Assembly (NCBI GenBank): GCA_018262455.1
Contig: JAGSPR010000048.1
Span: 1 to 23,212 of the forward strand
Source of the DNA: Deltaproteobacteria bacterium
GTDB taxonomy: Bacteria > Myxococcota > Polyangia > Haliangiales > Haliangiaceae
Reading direction: 5' to 3'
Length of the DNA: 23,212 nt
Shown here: in pieces, positions 17,401 to 23,212 of the stretch
Numbering within the stretch: the first letter of the stretch is position 1
Layout of the letters: every line of letters begins with the position of its first letter
The notes under the pieces: generated by a model
The model's database searches: none
What the model was told of the DNA's origin: nothing
What the model saw: only the letters and a program-made list of their open reading frames with translations
Position numbers and translations under genes: made by a program

Positions 17401-20400
17401 AGGATCGCGGCTGAGCCCTGCGAGCGCACAGCTCGCGTGAGCCCAGGTCGTGTGGTCGCCGGCGCGGTGGGCCATCCTGCGCAAGGCCAACGCCGCACGG
17501 CGGTCGTCGGGTGTGAGCAGGAGCACCGCTGCGACCACGGTCGCCGCTTCGCGCAGCTGACCTGCGAGCTCGAGCGCTTCGGCGCGGTCGAGCTCCCACG
17601 AGGCGCGACCTGCCGGATCGTCAATGAGCGAACCACGGGTCCCGAGGATCTCGGCGCGGGCGATCAGCTGATCGTCGGCGGCAAATGGATCGTCCTTGTC
17701 GATCGGCTTCGTCGAGCCGACCTCCGCTGCCACGAACAGCGCGTTGATGTTGTCTGGCGCAGCGGTTCGCGCCGACTCGAGTCGCTCGTTCGCGAGCTCG
17801 ATATCGCCGGTCGCGGCGGCGATCGCGGCCCCTCGCAAGAACAACGCGACCGCGGCGTCAGGCATCTGGACCGACGACGCGAGCTGCACGTACGCCTCAC
17901 CCGCGTGGAGCCGTCCGGACTGCCGCGCGGCCACCAGCGCGGCACCCAGCAAGGCGCCCTGGCTGGTCGGCTGGAGCGCGAGTGCCGCGCTGAACGACTG
18001 CGCCGCGTGCTCGAAGTCGTCGAGCGCGACCACGTACATCCAGCCACTGTTCTCGAACAGCGCCGCACCGAGCCGAGGATCGGTGGTGCGCCTGGCCAGG
18101 ACATCACTCGCCTCGATGCGCATCGCCAGGTCGCCAGCACGCGCCGCGAGATCCTGGATCGCGAGGGTGGCGCTCGTGGCAGCGACCAACGAATCCTCGA
18201 TGGTCGCCAGCGGGCGGTACTCCTCGGCGGCCTGGTCGTACGACCCTGCACGCTCGAGGCTGCGAGCGAACAACCACCGGGCATCGGCGATCGGGTCGAG
18301 CTCGACGATCTTGGCGCGCACCGTGACTTCTCGACGGTGATCGCCGAGCTGCGCGCGACAGCGCGCGAGGCCTTCGAGGGCGATGCGGTCGTCCGGCAGC
18401 CGCCCGATCCACGCTTCGTAGACGTCCGCAGCCTGGGCAACATCCGAGAGCAAGATCTCGAGCACCCAAGCGGCCTCGCGCAACGCACGGCGCACCGCCG
18501 GTCCATCGGACTGCGCAGCCGCCTCGGCGCGCCGCTCGGCCACGAGCTCGACCCATCGCGCCTGCTGGCGCAGCAGCCCGATCAGCGCGTCGCGCGCGAA
18601 CCCATCCTGGGGCCCCAGCGCGAGCAGCTGGCGATACTGGTCCGTCGCCAGCTCGACCGCGCCCGCGCGCTCGTGAAGCCGGGCGGCGCCAAGCAGCGCG
18701 GTCCGGCGCCGGGCCGGATCGGAGTCGCGCCGGGCAAGCTCGCCCAGCAACGCGGCGCGCTCGGCGTCGCGCCCGAGCTCGAACAGCGTCGCCTCCAGTC
18801 GCCAGCCGATCACGCAGTCATCCGGATCGGCGATGACGAGCTCACGCTCGAGCTCGAGCACGACCTCCATCAGACCATGGCCGCGCGCGAGCCGGATCGC
18901 CCGCTCCACGATCGCACGACGCGCAGGTCCTGCGGCCGCACTCGCCAGCACGCGCAACCGCGCGATCGCCGGCAACGCACGGCCGGTGGTGTCGTCGAGC
19001 TCGGTCAACGCCTCGACCACCGCCGGATGCTCGGGCGCGGCCTCGAGTGCCTTGCCGAGCGCCTCGCGGGCCTGCTCGAGCGTCGCAGGCGTCCCGACGT
19101 AGTACGCGAGCAGGTCGGCGGCCTGGACGTAGAGTGCGGCCGCCGCATCCGGGTCGGGCCGCAAGGGCGCGCCTGGACCGAGCCAGCTCCCGCGCACCGC
19201 GGCCCCGGCCGCCGCGAGATAGGTCTTGGCGAGATCGAGAGGTACCCAGACCCGCGACGGATCGGCGAGTGCGGCGCATTCTGCCGATGAGGTGAGCAGC
19301 AGGAAGCCCGGCGCCGTGGCCTCGAGCCTCTTCAGCAGCGCGCGGATCTGTTCTCGTCGATCCTCGCGGAGGTGGGCCGCGGCGCACCAGAATGACAGCA
19401 TCGTCGCCAGGCCCGCGTCGCCGAGGATTGCGTGGCCGCTTTGCACCAGCTGCACGAGATCATCGGAACGACCGAGCTCGGCGGCGAGCTCGACCAGCTC
19501 GATGACCACGACGGGCTCTTCGGGATCCAGCGCGAGCGCTTGCTGGAGGTGGTCCCATGCCTTGAGTGGCTGCTCGGCGCGGTCGCGTTGTGCCTGACGC
19601 CGGCGCAACGCGACCAGCTCGCTCCTTCGCGCGAACGCACGATTCACGTGCTCCCCGGGCTGGATCACGATGGGTGCGCCGACAGGTCGTCCCGTCGCGG
19701 CGATCAACTGCTGGGCGAGCGCTTCGATCGCCGCTTCGATGTCGGCGGGGTTGCCGTACTGGTCGGCGACCCGTAGCCGTTCGCGCGCGACTCGCACCCC
19801 GAGGGTCCGACGCGCCGGCGCGCTCTGCGATTCGGCAAGCTGCGCCGCGTGGTCGAACGCTGCTCGAGCACGGCCGAGGTCAGACGCCGCGGCAGCACGG
19901 ACGACCTCGAGCCAGTACGTGACCTTGCGATCGGGCTGCTCGATCGCCTCGGCGAGGCGCTCCCAGACGCCGAGCAAGGCCGGCAGATCGCCGGTTCGCG
20001 TGACCACGCGCTCGAGCTCGAGCAGAGCGCGCTGATGCCGGGGGTCGAGCTCGATGGCCGCTTCGAGCGCGATCCGGGCCTGCGCCTCGGAGCTCCCCTG
20101 GTGGCCGAGGACAACCGCGCGCTCGACCAACAACTCGACGCGCTCGGAGACGTCTGTGGCATCGCCGAGCTCGGCATCGAACAGCTCGAGGAGGTCGGCC
20201 CACAGCGCGCGGTGATAGAGCACGCGGCGGAGCGCCCACAGGTTGGGCCGCAACGACACGTCGAGCTCGAGCGCGCGGCGGTACGCAGAGAGCGCGCGGG
20301 CCTCGTCCCGGAGCCGTCGCTCGCACAGCTCGCCGAGCTCGTACGCCAGGATCGCCGCGCCCACCGGATCCGTGGCCGCCGCTGCTTCGACATCCTTGGC

Positions 20401-20886
20401 CAGCTGCTCGGCGCGAGCCTGATGGCTGGCCCCAGCCCGCATGGCGAGCGCGCGATCGACGACGGTGGGCGACGCTGGCTGGTTCGATGCGAGCTTCGGC
20501 GCCGCACCACTGCCGAGACCGAGGCTGCCGGGTGGCCGGGGCTCGGTCCCGAACGCCAACATGGTCCCGTTGGTGAAGCTCGGACGCTTGCGTCGTTCCA
20601 CCGATGGAATCGGTGGAGGAACCGACCGCGCGATCCGACGCTCAGGGGAATGAGGTGGACCCGGCGACATCGCTGGCGACGGCTCGTTCCCGCCCTCGAT
20701 CGCAGCGCCGGCCTCGATCGTGGCAGCCGATGCGGTCTCCGCAGGGCTCACCACAACAGCCCCCGCACCGGCCCCGGCGACTCGGTCAGGGCGCGGCGGC
20801 TGGCCGCCATCGCTGGCCCCTGCCTTCGTGTCGTCTTCCGGAGAACCCAACCCTCCGAGATCACCACCTGGTGTGCGAGGTGTCAA
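11482..20886 (-). CDS. Giant tetratricopeptide-repeat (TPR) scaffold protein
   Basis: 3,134-residue protein made mostly of TPR and related helical repeats, which bind partner proteins. Residues 1 to about 155 are disordered (Pro, Ala, Gly; VPPPIPSVERRKRPSF). About 160-1325 hold many TPR-like units such as AILAYELGELCERRLRDEAR and ASAHYEAALVANP-type helices. About 1325-1560 are disordered and contain a REPKTDL repeat. A second TPR block runs about 1580-2840. The last 265 residues (from LLVSPGHEVLFPRTL) form a different globular domain that I do not recognise. There is no signal peptide or membrane helix. The start is a TTG at 20886 after GAGG; just upstream in the same frame lies a strong Shine-Dalgarno with ATG-TAG. 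The nearest functional analogue I know is AgmK/GltI, the giant TPR motility protein of Myxococcus, but no other Glt genes lie nearby, so this is only a possibility. Confidence 0.93.
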   Translation of the reverse strand: MTPRTPGGDLGGLGSPEDDTKAGASDGGQPPRPDRVAGAGAGAVVVSPAETASAATIEAGAAIEGGNEPSPAMSPGPPHSPERRIARSVPPPIPSVERRKRPSFTNGTMLAFGTEPRPPGSLGLGSGAAPKLASNQPASPTVVDRALAMRAGASHQARAEQLAKDVEAAAATDPVGAAILAYELGELCERRLRDEARALSAYRRALELDVSLRPNLWALRRVLYHRALWADLLELFDAELGDATDVSERVELLVERAVVLGHQGSSEAQARIALEAAIELDPRHQRALLELERVVTRTGDLPALLGVWERLAEAIEQPDRKVTYWLEVVRAAAASDLGRARAAFDHAAQLAESQSAPARRTLGVRVARERLRVADQYGNPADIEAAIEALAQQLIAATGRPVGAPIVIQPGEHVNRAFARRSELVALRRRQAQRDRAEQPLKAWDHLQQALALDPEEPVVVIELVELAAELGRSDDLVQLVQSGHAILGDAGLATMLSFWCAAAHLREDRREQIRALLKRLEATAPGFLLLTSSAECAALADPSRVWVPLDLAKTYLAAAGAAVRGSWLGPGAPLRPDPDAAAALYVQAADLLAYYVGTPATLEQAREALGKALEAAPEHPAVVEALTELDDTTGRALPAIARLRVLASAAAGPARRAIVERAIRLARGHGLMEVVLELERELVIADPDDCVIGWRLEATLFELGRDAERAALLGELARRDSDPARRRTALLGAARLHERAGAVELATDQYRQLLALGPQDGFARDALIGLLRQQARWVELVAERRAEAAAQSDGPAVRRALREAAWVLEILLSDVAQAADVYEAWIGRLPDDRIALEGLARCRAQLGDHRREVTVRAKIVELDPIADARWLFARSLERAGSYDQAAEEYRPLATIEDSLVAATSATLAIQDLAARAGDLAMRIEASDVLARRTTDPRLGAALFENSGWMYVVALDDFEHAAQSFSAALALQPTSQGALLGAALVAARQSGRLHAGEAYVQLASSVQMPDAAVALFLRGAAIAAATGDIELANERLESARTAAPDNINALFVAAEVGSTKPIDKDDPFAADDQLIARAEILGTRGSLIDDPAGRASWELDRAEALELAGQLREAATVVAAVLLLTPDDRRAALALRRMAHRAGDHTTWAHASCALAGLSRDPRWSLGMLRDAAGVFDQPGSAGNPERALATYRRIVALDPAAPESERLFVLVCEHGDARSKIEALTGRLTQLAAAPGTEPEMIPLLLERSRLLHEVGRVGDASADLDALLAHVPNNAEALRLRAALAIDAGDVDEAIGLWWKYLAVETDGPRRAEIELLLDQALKREDGLAPPPVAAPHGRTAPAFDEEPKTDLREPKTELREPKTDVHKVDREVDQGWDLETTDSVDPITAEIAPVAAPRETPPRADAPTPSSAQPATRRTPAIIRRTPTGMATAAPTVVDAEDPFAANTVRSDLSELQEQERRAAKAGAPDDYDLEITGDVPKLEPTVRDAQPASPAHAETGQAPDGRLVPPALDLAAVFRGAGPSLEGVDETTPWFDPGALQFAEAREMEPDDSAVVMLSFDQLHATRTDDGSAEPLLQYESEIAAIDDPATAVSLRIEAGRLCEALHDTDRASAHYEAALVANPHAREALRGLRRIARDNGDLGEVARLVDVELAIATGRERDALLRYRIDLLMATGELDVARVAVGELLDSAPLDISALLANLELMFVDDRAAEFAKALELLAHAVTDPMLRRAVQSARAVVAAHDGDQATAALWFAHAAASDPDSPATRLAAIRQAAAAGRGEAAGVALLDLACHVEGEDPITAAALAVRAQVWIAREVPTDVGRETMVAAAQLAARAAPRDPLVARVATETALLAGDSTLALHAFSRWARCKSTPDERAYAAARAAELEPTRLGRLWAQVLELDPGDDYAAAQLRAVHIDAGEADLATELDLQIAEAAQQDPPLLRAAAELLGRHQVDAALAVLVRGRDQRPASVAIAEALAGALAIAGRWSERAKLVDELAADPGLLAGEVARLRKALAWDRAVAAASTDPSASDEIEHATMAALDAWDLVLADDPRAPVAHAAAMVLARRLDDPGILAEVLVRAQSAEHSAWAASSLALRHARLLLVDDPRLAHDVAREAAPGLDDPRRTLTAMMAAAHRRDLGDAATALEDRAAQLDTLHEGAEGREAATLRLRAAQLALDAGDVPRATSLLARVNQALPGSVDDLVDAAARRASSPSSSGEGPPPSRGSFLRILREADLAAAQGAGAVAVELYQRALQLKPADALAAAPLIQIATQLRTPTPITELALDQLRSAEALGDTLAKAEAYELLARVELELRDDRTAAQIALESASKADPTRFDLMHRLERELIAGGRYRQLLNLREREVEQIRRTLPAGGAQDLAAMVMDSTTLAVRAKRSDAELAAAYRAALDTEPGNRLMLVHLESIACRAGLSDELVALDERISDTFQDPRARAAFLTRAGETLAGLGKPEEAVKRFARAVDALPSYLPALDAWHQTALDGELWAELAETAIHHGELGGDPGALAARYHFAGVALMDKASATEPAISMFRLALAADPGHFDAFSRLRTLFETTGKADELATLLRQRLKIEPDQAAQVELHRTLAEHGWNVGDRKAAMQHYRTILTINPADVRAHAAIADLATEHGTWQETADAVTARVRLETDPEILRTLHYRLGIIYGDHDPALASSAFQRALTYKPDDENVLIQLTDLAIRSGQWQVALDACKQLVTAEHDPEKLALHLHRAATIFEQGFHDPDRTERMLILALEKAPTSDDGLQRLVKFFRGRGDPMAMSVQLDRVAELMRLRIAHSVTDGVAYRVIARANAARAEAMGDGSPPIARAAAELAQLLGAGGEPEQRLVAGPPPVDRSLLVSPGHEVLFPRTLSHELRLVFRLLGEVLAKHIGVDLNVHGVGRKDRLRSVDPIAVTAREVATSFGFSDLDVYISHRQPYAMVAEPTNPVSLILGAAIAAGAPEGIRFAAGAALKLAQLSLAIPARLPPEELGIVTVAVLRLVQPELTSPGVDLGEVNARLPKLRRLISAGLLNDVRPHALAVTGFSHHVLARDLKIAGLRAGLVASGSILSGLSILAASVNTQLTGILEDPIVQALIAFALGEDRGPAPPVS
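16786..16848 (-). repeat. Three-copy 21-base in-frame repeat (REPKTD-x)
   Basis: Inside the disordered middle of the TPR gene, a 21-base unit occurs three times in tandem, nearly identical, giving EPKTDLR-EPKTELR-EPKTDV. Charged, low-complexity heptads like this are typical of flexible linkers, and the copy number may vary between strains by slippage. Confidence 0.85.
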
Positions 20887-20904
20887 ATCAACGGACCTCG
20901 CCCC

Positions 20905-20920
20905 CTACATGTCGTCCTCC
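20905..20920 (-). promoter_or_regulatory. Strong Shine-Dalgarno followed by ATG-TAG start-stop, in frame with the TPR gene
   Basis: On the minus strand GGAGG (20920-20916), 5 bases, then ATG (20910-20908) and at once TAG (20907-20905). It is in the same frame as the TTG start at 20886, which lies 18 bases beyond the TAG. It may be a regulatory start-stop element feeding reinitiation, or the trace of a start lost by a single base change or sequencing error. Confidence 0.5.
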
Positions 20921-21011
20921 GGAAGGTCCGATCCAGCCAAGCCGCTTGCTTACATATGTGCTGGGCTGACCGTACTGCACTCCCAGGGGGCGTCGCCCGC
21001 GCTGCATACGC

Positions 21012-21017
21012 TACAAT
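21012..21017 (+). promoter_or_regulatory. Candidate -10 element (TACAAT) for the GHKL-PEGA gene
   Basis: TACAAT differs from the consensus -10 by one base and ends 8 bases before the GTG chosen as start of the GHKL-PEGA gene. No matching -35 is visible. If used, the transcript would begin at or next to the GTG, that is, be leaderless, which would fit the lack of a Shine-Dalgarno there. Confidence 0.35.
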
Positions 21018-21025
21018 TCGCGACG

Positions 21026-23020
21026 GTGCCCGCACAGCGGATCATCGCTGTCTCGCCCGACCAGGCGTTTGGCGACCAACTCGCGACCGCCCTCTCGCTC
21101 GCGGGTGCGGTCGAGACGCATCGAACGCTGGATTCGATCGGCAAGGCCCAGCTCCAGGCGCCGCTGTGGGTGATCCACTTCGATGGTGCGCTCATCGACT
21201 CCGCGGGCTCGATCTTGCGCCGGCTTGGCGACGACTCCCGGGTGATCGCGGTGTTGCCGCGCGCGAACCTCAGCTCGGTCGTCGGGCTCATGCAGACCTC
21301 GGAGCGCGTCGTCGGCATGATGGCGGCGGAAGACCTCGATCCGAGCCAGCTCTCCGCCATGGCCGCGCGGATCCTCACCGGCGACATCTTCGGGCTCGAG
21401 CAGCTGGTGATCCCGGGAACGCAGATCCACTCGCACGTCGTCGCCGACTACGAGGACAAGGCGCGGTGCATCGCGCAGGTCGCCGACTTTGCCGAGTTGC
21501 TCGGCGTGCCGCGAAAGTACGACGCGCCGATCGAGCAGTGCCTGGACGAGATGCTGATGAACGCGCTCTACGACGCTCCGGTGGACGAGCATGGCAAGTC
21601 GATCTTCGCGGACGTCCCGACGAAGACCCGGGTCACGCTGCGCATCGTGCAGCCGGTCCTCGTGCAGTACGCGTGCGACGGCAAACAGTTCGTGATCTCC
21701 GTGCGCGATGCGTTCGGCAGCCTCGAGCGTGCACGGTTGCTGCGCGTCTTGCACAAGTGCCTCCACGCGAAGGAGCAGATCGATCGCAAGGCCGGCGGTG
21801 CGGGCGTCGGCCTGTACATGATGGTCAACTCGTCGACCACGGTCTACTTCAGCGTGGTGCCGGGCGCCGCGACCGCGGCAGTCTGCATGTTCGATCTCGA
21901 GGCGCCGCAGCTGCAACTCGCGCAGTTCGGCTGCTTCGTCGAGCAGCGAGATCTTGCGGGCAGGCTCACGACAGGTCCCTCGCCCCGGATGCCCGCCGGG
22001 GTGCTACCTCCCGTCGTGCGGTCGCGCGCGGCGATTCGCGCACTTCGCGCCCGCATCGCGGTGATCACCGCGGCGATCGCCGCGATCGTGGCGATCGGCA
22101 TCGTCGCGTGGCCACGGATCTTCGTCGTCGTCAGCAAGACGACCGCGGTCACCTTCACGACGATCCCCAAGGGGGCGACCATCGAGATCGAAGGCCGTCA
22201 CGCGGGTACCGCCACGCAGGGCACACTGTCCGTCGACGATCTCGAGATCGGCCACGACTATCCCGTGGTCGTGCGACTCGACGGTTACGAGCCGAGGCGG
22301 ACGGTCGTGCAGCCCCACGCGGGCGCAAACGAGCTGCGCATCGAGCTCCAGCCGATCGTCCCGAGGGTCGAGCTCGACTCGGAACCGACCGGCGCCTCGA
22401 TCGAGATCGACGGCAAGCTGCTGGGAGGGACTCCGCTCACGGTGACCTCGCTCGTCCCCGGTAGGGAGGTGGCGATCGTATTCAAGCGAGCCGGTTATCG
22501 CGCCGCAACCGCGCGCCTCCAGGTTCCGCGAGCTGGCGAGACGAAGCGTCTCGTCCAGCCGCTCGAGGTCTCGGACGAGTTCGTGCGCGTGCACTTCGTC
22601 TCGGTCCCGTCGGGTGCTCAGCTGATCGAGCTCGGCACCCCGACGACCGCGGGCGCGAGCCGCACCTACACTCCCGCCGACGTGTTCGTCGAAGCCAACA
22701 AGGTCCAGCGCTTCATGCTGACGATGCCCGGCCACGTGCCGCTCGTCATCGAGCCGTTCACGCCAGCGCGTGGCGCCGGCGTGCTCGAGAAGGGCGGTCC
22801 CCTCATCGAGGGAGCCAGCCTTCACCTCGAAGCGACGCGCGACGGCAAGGTCACGGTCGTGGGTGCGCGGCATTGCCAGGATGTCGCGGTGCCGGTCGAC
22901 TGTACGCTTGCACCGGGCACCTATGTCGTCGAGTACGTCGGACCGAACAACGTCAAGGCGACGCACACGGTGAAGCTCACCGACGAAGCCTCGGCGTTCA
23001 AGTTCGAGCTCGCAAACTAG
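21026..23020 (+). CDS. Receiver-like / GHKL ATPase-like membrane protein with PEGA domains
   Basis: 664-residue protein. Residues 1 to about 130 resemble a receiver or pseudo-receiver (RIIAVSPDQAFGDQLATAL, PLWVIHFDGALID, SRVIAVLPR). About 165-290 are GHKL-like, related to the soluble paralogue at 10410: CLDEMLMNALYDAPVD (N179), VRDAFGSLERARLL (D228), KAGGAGVGLYM (257-262). A single membrane helix (about 342-364) is preceded by Arg-rich sequence, so the N-terminal domains should be cytoplasmic. Outside lie PEGA domains at about 373-441 (TTIPKGATIEIEGRHAG...GYEPRRTV) and 443-508 (SEPTGASIEIDGKLLGGTPL...AGYRAATA), a degenerate third (about 515-580), and a C-terminal beta domain with one Cys pair (HCQD, VDCT). 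PEGA domains are thought to bind cell-surface polymers or proteins. The gene is divergent from the giant TPR gene. GTG 21026 is a choice; the frame is open upstream, with ATG 20909 as an alternative that lacks a Shine-Dalgarno. Confidence 0.87.
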   Translation: MPAQRIIAVSPDQAFGDQLATALSLAGAVETHRTLDSIGKAQLQAPLWVIHFDGALIDSAGSILRRLGDDSRVIAVLPRANLSSVVGLMQTSERVVGMMAAEDLDPSQLSAMAARILTGDIFGLEQLVIPGTQIHSHVVADYEDKARCIAQVADFAELLGVPRKYDAPIEQCLDEMLMNALYDAPVDEHGKSIFADVPTKTRVTLRIVQPVLVQYACDGKQFVISVRDAFGSLERARLLRVLHKCLHAKEQIDRKAGGAGVGLYMMVNSSTTVYFSVVPGAATAAVCMFDLEAPQLQLAQFGCFVEQRDLAGRLTTGPSPRMPAGVLPPVVRSRAAIRALRARIAVITAAIAAIVAIGIVAWPRIFVVVSKTTAVTFTTIPKGATIEIEGRHAGTATQGTLSVDDLEIGHDYPVVVRLDGYEPRRTVVQPHAGANELRIELQPIVPRVELDSEPTGASIEIDGKLLGGTPLTVTSLVPGREVAIVFKRAGYRAATARLQVPRAGETKRLVQPLEVSDEFVRVHFVSVPSGAQLIELGTPTTAGASRTYTPADVFVEANKVQRFMLTMPGHVPLVIEPFTPARGAGVLEKGGPLIEGASLHLEATRDGKVTVVGARHCQDVAVPVDCTLAPGTYVVEYVGPNNVKATHTVKLTDEASAFKFELAN

Positions 23021-23052
23021 CGGGAAGCGCCGAAGGCGCTTCCCGCTAGTTT
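23014..23052 (+). terminator. Perfect 18-bp-stem terminator hairpin at the end of the GHKL-PEGA gene
   Basis: AAACTAGCGGGAAGCGCC, a 3-base GAA loop, then the exact reverse complement ending in TTT. The stem contains the TAG stop codon (23018-23020). The A-rich 5' arm and T-rich 3' arm would let it work in both directions. The T run is short (three), but the stem is very strong. Confidence 0.8.
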
Positions 23053-23212
23053 CAATGCCGCTCAGATAAGGGGCCGCGCGGGACGAGTGTTCTGCAGACC
23101 GCGAACGCCGCGGGCTGCTGGCGCGACGGACCCCACCCCGCTCGCGCTCGAATCCTCGCGCAGGCGACCGGTGCTCGCTCGAATGTGGGTGCGCGCTGCG
23201 GACTCGCGCTCG
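23053..23212. other. Unassigned end of window
   Basis: These 160 bases follow the terminator. All three minus-strand frames are open to the window edge, one ending at a TGA at 23062-23064, which would suit a convergent gene, but the translation (Arg/Ser/Ala-rich) has no recognisable motif and open frames are expected at this GC content. I see no supported gene. Confidence 0.3.

Noticed and set aside
12658..19290. Several long plus-strand open frames (560-721 codons) opposite the TPR gene
   Set aside because: They are Arg/Gly/Glu-rich without motifs, and the opposing minus frame has continuous TPR-like helices over 9.4 kb; they are shadows caused by GC-biased third positions.
20881..20886. 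TTGACA on the minus strand as a -35 box
   Set aside because: It coincides with the TTG start codon and second codon of the TPR gene and has no -10 at a fitting distance inside the gene, so it is probably chance.
19849..22464. 871-codon plus-strand frame overlapping the start of the GHKL-PEGA gene
   Set aside because: It crosses the TPR gene start and runs out of frame through the GHKL and PEGA domains; its sequence is Arg/Ala-rich noise.

Overview
The window looks like a chromosomal piece of a high-GC deltaproteobacterium-type genome, most likely a myxobacterium (Myxococcota, perhaps Kofleriaceae or Haliangiaceae). I infer this from the strong G/C preference at third codon positions, the many small predicted lipoproteins of unknown function, a glycine-rich DUF1565-type lipoprotein, a PEGA-domain membrane protein and a 3,134-residue TPR protein. 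I see no tRNA, rRNA, insertion sequence, prophage or CRISPR array.

Layout. (1) Positions 33-2698, plus strand: a MATE-family exporter, then a GT-A glycosyltransferase resembling glucosyl-3-phosphoglycerate or mannosylglycerate synthases. (2) Positions 2707-10266, minus strand, a run of eight genes, listed here in transcription order: a small lipoprotein with a duplicated Cys module; a Gly-rich DUF1565 lipoprotein with a second lipoprotein 3 bases behind it; an MBL-fold hydrolase; a lipoprotein made of two copies of a six-cysteine module; a translationally coupled DUF4190-like/DUF2752-like membrane pair; and a chimeric membrane protein joining a SecD periplasmic domain, a SecY-like channel domain and a DUF2007-like tail. 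(3) Positions 10410-23020: a giant TPR scaffold (minus strand) lies between two genes for related proteins that each combine a receiver-like N-terminus with an unusual GHKL-type ATPase domain. One follows the TPR gene in the same direction after 31 bases. The other is divergent and adds a transmembrane helix and several PEGA-like periplasmic domains. A perfect 18-bp-stem hairpin closes that gene.

The two most unusual items are the SecD-SecY-DUF2007 chimera and the GHKL / giant TPR / GHKL-PEGA module. In the latter, two paralogues share an altered nucleotide-binding motif set and flank a very large protein-interaction scaffold, which suggests a membrane-linked signalling or cell-envelope assembly system. 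All functional assignments come from reading sequence motifs; no database search was possible.
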